Assembly (NCBI GenBank): GCA_016647705.1
Contig: CM028335.1
Span: 41,977,026 to 42,041,025 of the forward strand
Length of the DNA: 64,000 nucleotides
Source of the DNA: Eucommia ulmoides
Taxonomy: Eukaryota; Streptophyta; Magnoliopsida; Garryales; Eucommiaceae
Direction of reading: 5' to 3'
Shown: one piece after another, positions 34,467 to 46,459 of the stretch
How the letters are laid out: every line of letters begins with the position of its first letter
Numbering within the stretch: position 1 is the stretch's first letter
Notes under the pieces: generated by a model
Told to the model about the DNA's origin: nothing
Seen by the model: the letters and a program-made list of their open reading frames with translations, nothing else
Database searches by the model: none
Program-made: the position numbers and the translations under genes

Positions 34467-35863
34467 TGATGGCGTGTAAAATACGCCGCTACTTACTCTT
34501 GCAGGTATACGAGGTCAAAGTTTTAGAATGGTGGATCGGTTAAGATCGGATATCGTGTCCACAGGAAAAGTGTGAATAATTGAGTACCGCAATTTACGTA
34601 GTCTCATATTATCCTGACGATTCAATTTAATATTTAAATTAAACTAATTAAAACTAAGCTAAACTACAATTAATGGGTTAATCCTAACCAAGTTGATTAA
34701 CTAGGGATTGATTTCGTTCACTTAATACATGTTTAATTTCGTTTAGTTAACAGTAACGGAGTTTAGGTATCCGACAATCTCGGTTCGTAAACTCCTCCGC
34801 CACCTCTTATGAGTGTAAGATGGGGGAATACGCGACTTTGTGTCAACACCAAAGTCCCCCTCAACATCTTAATGACCTTAGGCCACGTGAGTCTCTCCCC
34901 AACATCATCGATTGCACACTAACTAATGCCCTCCCAGGTCGTTAGATCGTAACGATGTGTTTACCCTAGTCCGAATCCAGGGTTACCTCTTCTGAGTGTC
35001 AAACCCTAGATTCTCAAATCCAACCCTAATACCTTAACAAGCATATTAAGATCGTCAAAAAATGATGAACACAATCGGAATTATAAGAAAACAACCGTTA
35101 AAGAAACATCTATTTTATTAAACAAGTATTTACACAACTACATTGATCCCTAACTAATATTTAACTAATCTAACATGATCTTGGCCATTGAAACATTAAA
35201 ACAAGAGGTATTCATCATCATTTACAATAAAACATTAAATTACAAAGAGAGAAAGATCAAATCTTAAAGTGGAGTGATCCACTGTCGCCAAAGACTGATC
35301 CGCCAATGTTTCCTCTTCTTTGGATAATGAATATCCTCTTCAAGAATGGCCAAGAATCAAGCTCCTAAGGTTAAGGACGTTCCATGCTCCAAACGGTCTT
35401 AAGGAAAGTGGGAGAATAGGTATTAATAGGGACAAGATTTCAAAATATCTATTTACTGTGCAGAAGTCATGGCCATGACGATGGGATCATGGCTGCGGCG
35501 GTAGGGGTAAGTTGGTTGGTTTCCAGATATTTTACCGTCGCCGCGATGGACTCTCTAAACTTTCACCACCGCGGCGGTGGGTTTTCTGCCGCGGTAGTAG
35601 GCCTTCATGCATTTTAGCCCTTCTCTGCAATCTCACCGCCGCGGCAATAGCTTCCTCGCTGCGGCGGTGGCTCTTGTGATCTTGAAACTTTGTTTCTTCA
35701 TCATTTCTTTACCATTTTCCTACTGTTTTCGCTCTTTTATCGCTTGTTTGCGTCCCTCCACCTGAATTACATAAAAACTAACAAAAATACAATTAAATAT
35801 AACTAATTCACTCGAAAACTATCAAATCCAGTTTAGAAGTAGATAGGTATTTTACACCTATCA
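34467..35863 (-). repeat. Element D 5' LTR
   Basis: Complete LTR of 1397 bp. On the minus strand it starts TGATAGGTGTAAAATACC at 35863 and ends CGCCATCA at 34467. Palindrome boxes lie at 35464-35500 and 35530-35672, including CACCACCGCGGCGGTGGG and CTCGCTGCGGCGGTGG. Confidence 0.85.
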
Positions 35864-37090
35864 GATGCTGAGTGCACTAAAATTCTAAACACAAAATTTA
35901 TGAAACACATTTCTAGAAAAGAGAAATTAGTACACATGCATATTTTTTATGTTCATAATCATTTATCTACATATTTGATTTTGGTTTTCTTTTTTGGGAT
36001 TTTTAATGTTTAGACCAAAATTAGCTCTCTCTCTTCTCAATCAACCTTTTTTTTTTTTTTTTTTTTAAAAAAGGTTATTATTTAATCTTCTTTCAAACAT
36101 TGTGAGAATTTAATCATTTATGGGTAATGAATAGACATATTTACCCTTTATGTAGACATAACAGACTCTAATTGTTTGATCCATTCCTTTATTTTAGCCG
36201 CCAATATTGTTTTTGCATAACCAGCTAGTGATGTCTCTATGCTTTCTCCAGCAGCCGCCGATTTCTCATCTCCTTCCGGCGATCTCTCTCTACTCGTTGC
36301 GTCAGCCACTAACTTCTCCTCAATGACGCTCCATCTTTCTACTACCATCAGTCGAACCATCCCTGACCGAATGGTGCCTTCTTTCCCTCATCTCGCTCCG
36401 TTAGACCATTACTACCACAAGACCATCACCATCGCCAAACCATCACCAGCCATCTAGATCTGGGTTTTTCCAGATTAAGTGAAATTTCATTTGCAAAATT
36501 AGGGATGAATGTTCATTTTTTGTGAGTTGTGTTTTCAGATCTTGGCGGAGAAAATTTCAGATCTGAAATGAAATTTAGGAATGAATGTTCATTTTTTTCG
36601 AGTTATTTTTCAGATCACCTTTTCATTCAAATCTCCCTTTTATTATTGTTCATTCTAGATCTCAATTTCATGAATGTTCATACTGTTTTGTGTTTGATTT
36701 TATTTTTGGTCGATTTTTGATAAATGTTCGATGTGTTTAGTTGTTCATATCAATTCAGATTTGTTTAGATTTGTTTGATTTTTGTTGATTTTGGTGGAGT
36801 TGTTTATTCATTTGGGCTATTCCAGATCTGAAAGTCTTTTCTATTCTAGAACGATTAAGGTCTGGAAGGATGATGATGAATGTTCTCACCGATCGATTTC
36901 CTGTTCGTCTTCTATTTTTATTTGAATTTTTTCAAATCCACGAACAATCGATAATGAATGTTCTTACGGTGTTAGATTTGGAAGTCTTTCCTATTCTGGA
37001 ACGATTCAGGTCATCGGAGCCGTACGTTAATGCCGCACATTCGTTGCCAGCCATTGATATGGTATGAACATTTGTATAAGGTATGAACAT
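35864..37090. other. Unassigned spacer
   Basis: No gene recognised. A poly-T run is at 36049-36066. Between 36190 and 36470 a C-rich segment with many CCATC/ACCATCACC words has open frames on both strands (70 and 72 codons) but resembles no protein I know. From 36480 to 37085 the word AATGTTCAT recurs with GATCTG words. Confidence 0.45.
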
Positions 37091-38582
37091 TGATAGGTGT
37101 AAAATACCTATCTATTTCCAAATCAAATTTGTTAATTTTCGAGTACTTTTATAGTTATTTTTATATGTTTTAATATATTTTTATTCTTTTTGTATTAAAA
37201 CAGGTGCGTGGGGTAAAAATGTATGAAATCGGAGCATAAACGATCAATTCGTATCGAGAAGGGTTGGAGAACGGTGAAAAAATGAGCAAGACGACAAGAT
37301 TCTACAAACAAGCCCACTGCCGCGGTGGTGAAGATGTTGAGAAAGACCATAGGCCACTGACGGACCATCGCTATAATGGTGAATCCCTCGCCGCGGCGGT
37401 GAAGAAGCAGAGAAAACAAAATGGATACTAACTACCTAGTGCCGTGGCAGTGAAATCCACCACTGCGGCGGTGAACCAGTAGAGAGTTTTCTACAGCCAC
37501 CGCCTTCTCCACCGCCTAGGCAAACCTTAACTGACATACTCTACCACCGCGGCGGTGGCCTCTGCGCAGAATATATATATATTTTTTAGATATTTTGTTT
37601 ATAAATACCCCTCCCCCTCTCATTTTCTGAGCTCTCTCCAGCCATTAGGGCCTTCCTAGGGTTAGATAGTATAGAGAGAGAGTTTTGGAGAGTGCTCATT
37701 CAATCCCGAGGAGGAAGATGAAGGAAGAGCAATCGGATTAAGGTTTTAGCGCTAAATCTTCGGATATCGGCTAAGTTTTTCCGCTTCTCTATTTATTTTC
37801 TTCATTTTTATAGATTGTTGAGCATGTTTAGCTCATTTTACATTGTATAAACGGTTAGGGCCATGAGCTAAACATGGATTATAATAAGGATTAACATATT
37901 ATTTATGAAAATGTAGTTTTGGTTAAATTTATGTTTCGTTCTTGGTTATTCCTTATAATTTTGATTTGTGTTGCCGTGTTTTCTATGATTATATGCTAGT
38001 TTAGATATATTGAGAACACGGGGTTTAACACTCGGGAGAAGTAATCCCAGATTCGGACTAGGTTTAACACAACACGATAATTTAACGACCCGGGAGGGCG
38101 TTAGAAAGTGTGTAATCACTGACGTTGGGGTGAGACTCACGTGACCTAGAGTCGTTAAGACGTTAAGGGGGACTTCTACGTTGACACAAAGTCACGTATT
38201 CCCCCATCTTACACTCGGAAGAGGTGGCGAGGGAGTTTATGAACCGAGATTGTCAGATACGCCGAACGCCGTTAATGTTAACTAAAACGAAACCAAACAC
38301 ATTTAAATAAATAATGTTAATCCCTAGGCAATCTACTCCCCTAAACAATCTCAAATTAGTATTTATAGTATAGTTAACTTAATTAGTATTTTAGTTTAGT
38401 ATTAGTATTAAATTAAATTCCATTTATGTCACCTAGATAAAATTAGGTTATGACAATCGCGATACTCAATAGTAATCTCAATCAATCCCTGTGGATACGA
38501 TACCCGATCGAAAGGTCCATTATACTAAAACTTGATCCGTATGCTTGCGGTAAAAGTGGCAGCACTTATTTAGCGGCCACCA
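37091..38582 (+). mobile_element. Solo LTR, Athila-like (plus strand)
   Basis: Begins TGATAGGTGTAAAATACC at 37091 and runs to about GCGGCCACCA at 38582. Landmarks in family order are palindrome boxes (37315-37560), a TATA-like TATAAATACCCCTCC at about 37599, and the conserved blocks TAACGACCCGGGAGGGCGTT near 38082 and GATACGATACCCGATCG near 38495. No primer site follows and no polypurine tract precedes, so it stands alone. Flanks ACAT and GCAT are only suggestive of a target duplication. Confidence 0.7.
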
Positions 38583-39210
38583 GCATCTCTATCTACATAC
38601 GGGTTCACTTCTTCCCCTTGTTTACCGCTCTTGCCCATGTAGCTTTGTTTGTGTTATGAATTGAATTTTCATTAGTGATTGCATTTCACTTGATCTTATG
38701 ATTCTAAATTATTACCCAGTTATGAAATTTATTTATTTTTCTTCATTATTAGTCTTTTATCAGATTTTGATATATTTAATTACAATTTTTTGAGCTTTTT
38801 TTGTTGTAGAGAAGTAGAGATACATGATGACAAAGCAAAGAATAAAGTTATGTAAATAATCACCAAACTCTTAGGTGTGTGTGTTATATATATACATATA
38901 TGTAATATTATTATTATTTTTTAAATTAATTTTTTTTTTTTGGGTAAAAAATCTCTTTTGGCCTATATGGATGTCATTTTTTCTTATTAGAATGTTAGTC
39001 ATTTTCATGATATTCTTAGGATAGACATTTGAATTGGTTGTTTTAAGTCTTCAATGTTTAAGATTCTAGAATTAGTTTAAAAACTTGTCATCGCTATTTT
39101 TTTTCCCTTCTAAAATTTGTGTTTAGTTGTTTGTATTACCTGATATTTGTATTGTTCCCATATTTTCCATTGTTTTTCTTCTCTCAATTCTGTTTTTCTT
39201 TTTCTGTTTC

Positions 39211-39245
<35 letters not shown>

Positions 39246-39667
39246 TTTTTTTTATCATGTTTCTTTGTGTTTTTATTTTCTTTCTCAATCCTGCCTTTTC
39301 CAACATAAAGTAGGAACAAAACAAAGTTGTTATCATATATATATATATATACTTCAGTTCTTTTTCAATTACGTTTTGCTGCAATATTTTTTAAAACTCT
39401 AGGAACAAAATAAAGTTATTCTAATATTTATGCTTTAGTTTCAAGCTTTTTAGAACAGAAACACTAAATCAATGGATATAAAGGTCACTTTTTGTTATTA
39501 TATTTATGTTTCAGTTCCTAATTTTTTGGGAATAGATACTAAACCAACGAGTAATCATATATGTGATGACATGCACGACGACCGCTAATGAGCTTTTAAT
39601 TTTCATCTTTGCAGGCCAAGAGTTCTTTATTTGTTTCTAATTTTGTGCTATTCATTTTCTGATGGTG
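38583..39667. other. Unassigned spacer with poly-T and TA runs
   Basis: No gene recognised. It contains a long T run (about 39211-39243), (TA)n at 39337-39350 and roughly three 80-bp repeats built on AGGAACAAAACAAAGTT (about 39312, 39400 and a weaker one near 39460). A splice-acceptor-like TTTGCAG occurs at 39608-39614 without a clear exon after it. Confidence 0.45.
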
Positions 39668-41970
39668 TGTTGGCCTAATGAGCTACCCAAGAGGGGGGGG
39701 GGGGGGGGGGGGTTGAATTAGATAGTTATAAAAATTTAAACAAATAAATCTTTCAACACTTAATTATCAAATAATCAATTTTTCCTAAATAAATTATTAT
39801 ATTTGTTATGCAGTAGATGAGTGTTTAATTCTAGGTGCACACACAAACAAAATATAAAGAAAGTAATAATAATAATGCAACATACCAAGATATATCTTGG
39901 TTAAGTAAGTTAGCCTTGCCCCCCGAGCTCCATGGAGATTCACAACCTCTAAACCCTTGATTCCTTTAACGGTAAGAACCAAACCGTTACAACATTTTTT
40001 TCCCAGGCTCAGAATCAACCTTTATAATTTCTCTTTTCCCAGGCTAAGGAAAAACCTTATCTTTTTACCAGGTTAAAGACTAACCTAATTCTATTACAGA
40101 AAGAATAAAAATCTCACAACTCTCACAAGTATCATTTTCCCAAGTAAGGATTGAACCTTTATAATTTACTCAAAATTAATTCAATTCAGGAAGAATCATG
40201 ACCTAGTTCTTCTCAAGGAAGAGAATAACCTAACATTTTTATACTTAGGATAGGAATTAAACCTCAATATTTTTCACCAAAAAATATTCAAATCTAGTTA
40301 CCCTGACTAGACACTGACCCAACCGTGTCTAATTCGCTCAAACTCACAAATATAAAAAATAATGATCCCATAAGGAACTTCTACCACCTCAATACAGTTA
40401 TACTCAATTAATGTCCCAAAATTTACTATGTGATAGATTCAATGTGAGGCAAATTAATATCTGATTAATAAACAAGTGTGGGTAGCACAAATTAAAGCAC
40501 ATAATCCAATACACATAAAATCATTTTAAAAAGATTTTTTTAGACTCTTAAATTTGAAAACAATTTTCTAACAATCTTAAATCCAAGAAATCAATAATGA
40601 TATGAAACCAAAATAGAGTACAATAATTTGAAAAGATCTCATCAGGAAAACACCGAAGAATAAAACAAAATCGCAAGATAGCTCAAGTCGGTGACGTCAA
40701 ATCAATCAGCACTTTAGATCAATAACTTAACACAAAATCTTTCTCAAAAAATCTCAACAAAATGATAACTCTTAGAAAAAGCGTAGAAATAGATTGTTCT
40801 TAATAAGTCTCATCCAATTTTTACAGGTCTATATATATAGATTGATATCAAACCGTCCAACAACTAATTTTCAAAAGATATGCATCTAAAAAGCACTCTT
40901 AGACCCCCATATAACATAATCATTCAATTGTGGTGTAATTTACTTAAAAATATCTTTTAAAACTCTCAAATAGGTTCATAAAATATTTCTCAATTATCAA
41001 TCATAAAGATATGAAGCATTTAGTTACTTCAATTGAGAGAATCTTTAATTATGTGAACTAAATCAATAGGGATGTCAAAATACATTTACCATATCTTCAA
41101 TGAGAAAGATCCCCCGAAATTCTCCCTTGGAATCATAAAAAAGACTAGTTTTTTACCGAAATACCAAGTTCCTCAAAATCTCAACCGAAACAATCGGCCA
41201 GGCCAACCAAAATAGCCAGTTGGTTGATCGATCCTCCTTCAGTAGGTTGATTGATTGGTTCAGGGAGTTTTCCCTACCAAGCTCCAGCACAGTCGATTGA
41301 CCGATTGAGTTCCAATTGGTTAACCGATTGGTTTAGAGACTTTCACTTCTAAACCCTTAAGCCCATCGGTTAATAGATCGCCTTTGGTAGATTGACCAAT
41401 CACTGTAGGGACTTCACATTTTGCTCCGAAAACCTCATTGTTTCAAACAGTTGACCGATCTCTTCTGATAAGTTAACCGATTGATGTTGGTTGGTCATTT
41501 CTTTTACTAATTTCTGCTCCAAAATCTACTATTTTGATTCAGTTAACCGATTGTTTTTCTCGGTTAACTTAATTGACCCTAAACTTCAACATTCTATACT
41601 TTAATCATGATTTTCATTTAGGTCAATTTTCATTTTCAATTTCACATAAGGAGCACATATTTAATCCATAATTAGGATCCGAAACTCTATTATCTCAACA
41701 CACAAAATATAATTCATTTAATAGTGTCATGTGTGATCCTAATTTAGGTTGCATTAAGAGTATAAGAGTTGTTTTCACCTAATTTCTTCAATGTCTTCAA
41801 CATTTGTCATTTCTTTACTTTGTTTATCTTTGCACCCTTAACATATTCTTTATGATATCTTTAACACAGTCAATAAATGGAACTTTTTTTTTTCTGAAAT
41901 ACTTGATAAACACATTAGTTCCATAAAAAATATCAACACTTAATTGTCAATCAAAACTTGGTGATCAACA
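39668..41970 (-). mobile_element. Solo LTR, Sirevirus-like (1)
   Basis: Begins TGTTGGCCTAATGAGC and ends GGTGATCAACA. It matches the whole 5315-7611 LTR in the same orientation. Flanking TGGTG (39663-39667) and TAGTG (41971-41975) agree at four of five bases. It inserted beside or into the 5' LTR of element B. The palindrome cluster is at about 41210-41580. At 39693-39712 a run of 20 G replaces the run of about 5 G in the sister LTRs. Confidence 0.85.
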
Positions 41971-42489
41971 TAGTGGATTACAATTTTTCTAACGACCCAG
42001 GAGGGCATTAGAACGTATGCAACCCATGATGTTGGCTCAAAACTCACGTGACCTAGGGTCATTAAGGCGTTGAACGGGACTCTTCGCTGGCACGAAGTCG
42101 TGTAATCCCCCCCGTCTTACACTCGGGAGAGGTAGCGGAGGAGTTATTGATACAGAGCTTGTCGGATTAGATAAAAACTGTTATAGCTAACTAAATGACA
42201 TCGATTATGCATTATATGAAAGAGATTAATACCTAAGTAATTAGTGTAATTAGAACTAACCCAATAGTTGTAGTCTATCTTAGTATAGTAAATAGAAAAC
42301 AAACGAATTACAATTAATCGAGATAATACGAAACTATGTAAATCACAATACTCAACCGAATTACACGAATTTCTTAGTGGAATGATATCCGATCCTAAAA
42401 GATCCATTATATTAAAACTAGACCTCATACACTTGCAAGTAGTCCAATTACCGCGAGGAGGAAACATGTGTGAATCTAAGCATGTAACA
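41971..42489 (+). repeat. Element B 5' LTR, last ~520 bp
   Basis: Matches 47552-48072 almost base for base, from CTAACGACCCAGGAGGGC to TAAGCATGTAACA. The front two-thirds of the LTR are missing; the solo Sirevirus LTR lies at the break. Confidence 0.9.
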
Positions 42490-42495
42490 AGTTTT

Positions 42496-42512
42496 TGGCG
42501 CCGTTGCCGGGG
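42496..42512 (+). promoter_or_regulatory. Primer-binding site of element B (tRNA-Asp)
   Basis: TGGCGCCGTTGCCGGGG, six bases after the LTR end, is complementary to the 3' end of plant tRNA-Asp. This is the primer typical of Athila-type gypsy elements and is well preserved. Confidence 0.9.
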
Positions 42513-42642
42513 AAATGTGTTGTAATTTGGTTGATATTGTGACCAAGTGGTTGAATATTAATCCTGACAATTCTTTTCTTTTCTTTTATTTTAAGTTATT
42601 TGTTTAATTTGTTTTGAGAGATGTGATCAAACAGAGCATACA

Positions 42643-42798
42643 ATGAAGAATGAGTTGAAATTCTTGGCTCTTGATCCCGAGATTGAGCATATGTTGAAAA
42701 GGATAAGGAGACAAAGAAGAAACCAACTTCAATACAATGAATCACGATCCAACAAAGCATTCTATCCAAAATACCTTGTCTATAAGGGATTTTGGTGA
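42643..42798 (+). pseudogene. Element B gag start (51 codons)
   Basis: Open from ATG at 42643 to TGA at 42796-42798. The protein begins MKNELKFLALDPEIEHMLKR, and DPEIE followed by an Arg/Lys-rich segment is the usual start of Athila gag. The rest of gag and the first domains of pol are gone. The next recognisable coding piece is the C-terminus of integrase. The joined sequence GGGATTTTGGTGAAAAATGC is shared with element D. Confidence 0.65.
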
Positions 42799-42799
42799 A

Positions 42800-42943
42800 A
42801 AATGCTCAAGCAAATGTCCCGTAGGTACTATCGTGCTAGAAGCCGAAGACGGACGAACTTTCCGAGTCAACAGGGAGCGGATCAAGCATTATTTCAAGGA
42901 TGAAGAGCGAGTTGTGGAGAACATCTCCCTCGTTGAAGGATAG
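42800..42943 (+). pseudogene. Element B integrase C-terminal remnant
   Basis: The plus frame ends PVGTIVLEAEDGRTFRVNRE followed by RIKHYFKDEE and a stop at 42941-42943. G.TF.VNG.R.KHYF is the typical end of the integrase of Athila/Tat gypsy elements, so this is the tail of pol brought next to the gag start by a deletion of several kilobases. Confidence 0.7.
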
Positions 42944-44279
42944 AGCCAGAATTCTTAAACGTCCATGCTAGGGATGCAAAACCAAGCAACATCTTTTGAT
43001 ATGACATCGAGGGTAACAAATATTCCTAACTTTTGTATAAATACCTTTTTGGAGATTGTATTGATCTCGTAATACTAAATTTTTGTGGTGAATTGATGAG
43101 GTAAGATACTTAGGATTGATTTGCATGCTAAAACTAATTTGAGGATTGAAGAGGAAATAAGAGTTATAGAGAAACAATGTGAAAACCTGAAGGAATCCAG
43201 CTTAGGTCCACACTGGCAAAAATTTGCCTAAGCGGTAAACCCACCGCCTAGGCGAATATTGGACAAAAAGGCTGAGAAAATATTCTGGCGTAATTTCGCC
43301 CAGGCGGTAAAACCACCGCTTGGGCAAAAATTGGACAGAAAAAATTAGCATTTTTACACTACCGAAATTTTGCCCAGGCGGTAAAACCACCGCCTAGGCA
43401 GAAAATTGAAGAAAAGCTGAACTTTCACACTGGTGTAAAATCGCCCTGGCGGAAAACCCACCGCCTAAGCGGATTTACAACCAAATCAGGGTTTCACACT
43501 GGTGTAAACTTGCACCGACGGAAAAACCACCGCCTAAGCGGATTTACACCAGAGAGTTTTTTTTAAAAAGAAAAAGGCGCTAATCCTCCTAAGTGGTAAA
43601 AACACCGCCTAGGCGAATTTACGCGAACTCTGTTTTTAAAACGCACAGTCCACTTCGTAAACGGCATTTCCCTCTCCTAATTATTTCAAGAAACCTCTCA
43701 ATTTCACCATCCCAAATTCCTTCCCCCCGTTAAAGATTTATTCTATAGTGCTAAAAACTTGGATTCTCACCAAGAATCTTCGTCCAAACGAGGAATTTCT
43801 ATGCCCATTCTCGAAAAATTAGGGTTCGAAGGGTGAAACAGTGCGAAATCGCCATTCTCCACTGTTTTGATCAAATTTTTCAACAAGTGTCAATGATCCT
43901 ATTTTTCATTTAGTTGTTGAATTATTTGCTTCATTTGCTCATTTATTTCAAAAATCATTGGAATTGGTTAGACCCCTAAACCCCTTTTAACCTTAAGTTG
44001 CGGTTTTTATGTTATTTGGGATTGAGGAATGATTAATGGTAAACCCTATCTTGTTTTTGTGTTGCTATACAATGTGAATCAAATATTGAACGCTACATTG
44101 TGACAAAAATGTGATTTGGTTATGGTTGGTGGAATATCTTGTGAAATTTGTATCAATTGGTTTTGGTTAGTATACGTTTGAGAAAATAGGGCATTGTGTG
44201 TTCGCTGACCAGGGTTTGAATTGCGAGTTCTATTGTTATTATTGTGGTTTGTGTTATGATTGTGATTTACAGGAAAAAT
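42944..44279 (+). other. Element B internal non-coding region with palindrome array
   Basis: From 43205 to 43620 there are six or more modules of the form TTCGCC-YA-GGCGGT, about four A/C bases, then ACCGCC-TA-GGCGAA, spaced about 60-70 bp apart with TTGGACAGAAAA- or TTTACACTGG-like spacers. The rest (43620-44279) is non-coding. Confidence 0.85.
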
Positions 44280-44795
44280 GGCAAAGCGACGCCGGTTTCT
44301 AAAACTGATCCCTAAGATTTGGCATTCATTTATCTGCGTCGATCTGCTCCCTACCTCTCATATGTCCGATGTTGCCAAGGAGCGAGCATTTATGCTATAC
44401 GGCATTGATAGAGGGACGCCCGTCAATGTCGGTTAGCACATATAATCGTCAATAATTCATACTGCCAGGACAACAAAGGGTTGTGAAATGGTGGACCAAG
44501 TGAAGGAGAGGAGGGTCAAGAAGAGGAAGAAGCCGGTCCTTCGAAGCCGCCAACGCCTACAACCAGCCGAGGCCAGATCACCCAAATCTCAAGAGATGTC
44601 CATAGTCTCCAGTTCGATGTGAGCCAGCTTCAAGCTAATTTGGCTCGGATGGAGAACTACATGGAGTCCTACATCCGGCAGCAAGATCAAAACCAACGTG
44701 TTATATTCGAGCATCTTGGAATCGACATGGCGCATTATACGCCCGTGCCGCCTTCCGAGCCGAATGAGCCGCCACCGCCATCTCCACCACAATGA
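44280..44795 (+). pseudogene. Element B ORF remnant (putative plant transposon protein)
   Basis: ATG at 44278-44280 region opens MAKRRRFLKLIPKIWHSFIC, then DLLPTSHMSDVAKERAFMLY, which aligns with the later half of the ORF in element D (HHFICGSLIPTSYLLDVSNE). The first ~170 residues are therefore deleted. After a stop and frameshift the C-terminal part reads ITQISRDVHSLQFDVSQLQA and FEHLGIDMAHYTPVPP, ending with a TGA at about 44792-44794. HLGIDMAHY corresponds to HFGINMHYF in D. Confidence 0.7.
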
Positions 44796-45776
44796 ACGGT
44801 AGGAGGTTAGACTTCTATGTCTTCCCTCCTAGGTATATGTCCGCCCCAGTTTCAATACATATTTTTCTATTCTGCTATTAGGTTCGAGTTTGGGGGGAGT
44901 ATGACCTGCAATGCATGTAGTTTTTGTTTTTTGTCTAGGGGGGATAAGAAGGATGAAAAAAAAATTTGATGTAAAGGGGACAAAAATTATTTTTGTGTAC
45001 AAATTTATGTATTAATGTTAAAAATTTTGTAAATTTTGAAATTCTTTTCGTTATACATGTGTAATGTTTAGCTATGCATGTGTAAGGATAATTAGCATAG
45101 GTAATATTAGTTTGTAGAATTAGAATAGAATTGTTAATGAATTGAGTTGTACAAGCATGCTGAGTTTTTGAGTTCGTCCGAACCATGTCCCGATGATGAA
45201 AATCACCCCCTAATTTGTGTTTTAAGGTCGGGGATAATGCCATTCACGTGTGTTTTGTGTGCTTAGCATGTCGATTAGGTAAAAATTATTTTGATCCTAA
45301 AATCGCACGATTGCATAAACTCGTTGTATAATTAATTGAACGATTGGACATCAATTATTCAGTAATAAGTTTATGACAGAAATGAGGAATCTAGAACTTG
45401 ACTGGGGGAGGCTTGAGGCGAAATTATAGGTAAGGTAATTCCGGAGGCATGATATAGGCCCTCGTTTTTTTTCGCTTGAACCGTTTGAAACTAACCTGAA
45501 AAGTTATTCCCTCGTTCTCCTATCGAAGCCATAAAATTTTGTCACTTCTGAACTTGTTTCTATACTTTAACCAAGTAAATCTTTCAGAACCATTGTCTCT
45601 AGGAATAAAAGTGAAAATTGAGTGAAAACAAGTAGCATTAGATTATGCTAACTTGAAGCGGGCAATCGGGGTTTCAGTATTTTGGGTTAAGTATAAGAGT
45701 ATTCACTTGTCAATCCTGTAGTTGTATCTAAACACCCCTAAAATTGTATAAAATTGAATAAGTTTGGGGTGTATTT

Positions 45777-45808
<32 letters not shown>

Positions 45809-46459
45809 AAACCCTATGTGAATATAGAGTTTAAATTCGATTGTTTTGACAAGTGAATACAAGTTTACTAAATCCTATTCAGGGTAATATCTTCAAAGAT
45901 AAGGGAGTCATGAGAGAGATTTAGTGACAAGCGTGTGCACCTCGAGTATCGTTAAAATTATAACGAGTTTTTATTTCTATGATACCCTTGGCCGTTATCC
46001 AAAGCCTGACCAAGCCCTATTGATCTCGGTGAATGTCCGAACCTACATTAGGGGATAGTTGAGCCCAGTCAAGCATATGGCTTCCCTAAATGTTTTAACA
46101 AGTTTAAGTCATGACCTTAATCATTGAATAATCTAATCCGGCGTTTGATTTGTTATATATCCGAGTTCTCTCACACACACATTTCAATAGGATCTAAAAT
46201 GATTTGAACTGATATTGAGTGTTGAAATTCTGAAGCACCACATGGTGTGTGTTATTCTTTAACCGGATCTGATTACGGGTTGTTGAGGGAAGAAGAGCAT
46301 GGTTTCTTTGACTAAACTTGTATCTCACAGGTGTGTACTTCTTAATTGTTAATGATTACGTATCTGTAGTTTAGGATGTAGCTAATTAGTGTAGTTAGTG
46401 TTATTTAGCATTAGGGTGTTTTGCTCGAGCACTAGCAAAATTCTAAGTTTGGGGGTATT
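44796..46459 (+). other. Element B 3' untranslated region and polypurine tract
   Basis: Non-coding. It includes GAGTTTGGGGGGAGTATGAC near 44885, a second purine-rich tract of the polypurine type, and the terminal tract AAGTTTGGGGGTATT at 46446-46459, right before the 3' LTR. A-rich runs lie at 45776-45808. The central blocks match element D (31140-31600) and element C (785-1790). Confidence 0.8.

Larger units (their letters stand above)
30074..35863 (-). mobile_element. Element D: non-autonomous Athila-like gypsy element
   Basis: Minus-strand element with a complete 5' LTR on the right (34467-35863) and a truncated 3' LTR on the left (30074 to about 31132). A primer site related to tRNA-Asp lies just inside the 5' LTR. 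Internal sequence contains a short gag start, a non-coding GC-palindrome stretch and one large ORF, with no protease, reverse transcriptase, RNase H or intact integrase. The 3' untranslated region and the first ~330 bp of the 3' LTR were lost in one deletion joining position 31133 to the LTR. I could not find a convincing target-site duplication. Confidence 0.8.

Noticed and set aside
30069..35869. Possible target-site duplication ATGTT/ATGCT around element D
   Set aside because: The match needs a one-base shift of the LTR end and one mismatch, so it cannot be distinguished from chance.
36148..36457. Open frames of 70 and 72 codons on opposite strands
   Set aside because: The C-rich CCATC-type composition gives open frames on both strands; no recognisable family or splice structure, so not called as a gene.
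39119..39402. Phenylalanine-rich or lysine-rich open frames
   Set aside because: They translate the long T run near 39211-39243 and have no protein-like composition.
42144..42467. Antisense 107-codon frame in the element B 5' LTR, nearly identical to one at 47727-48050
   Set aside because: Both lie at the same place in the two LTRs, so the repeat explains the similarity. The composition is that of AT-rich non-coding DNA and no known protein is recognisable.
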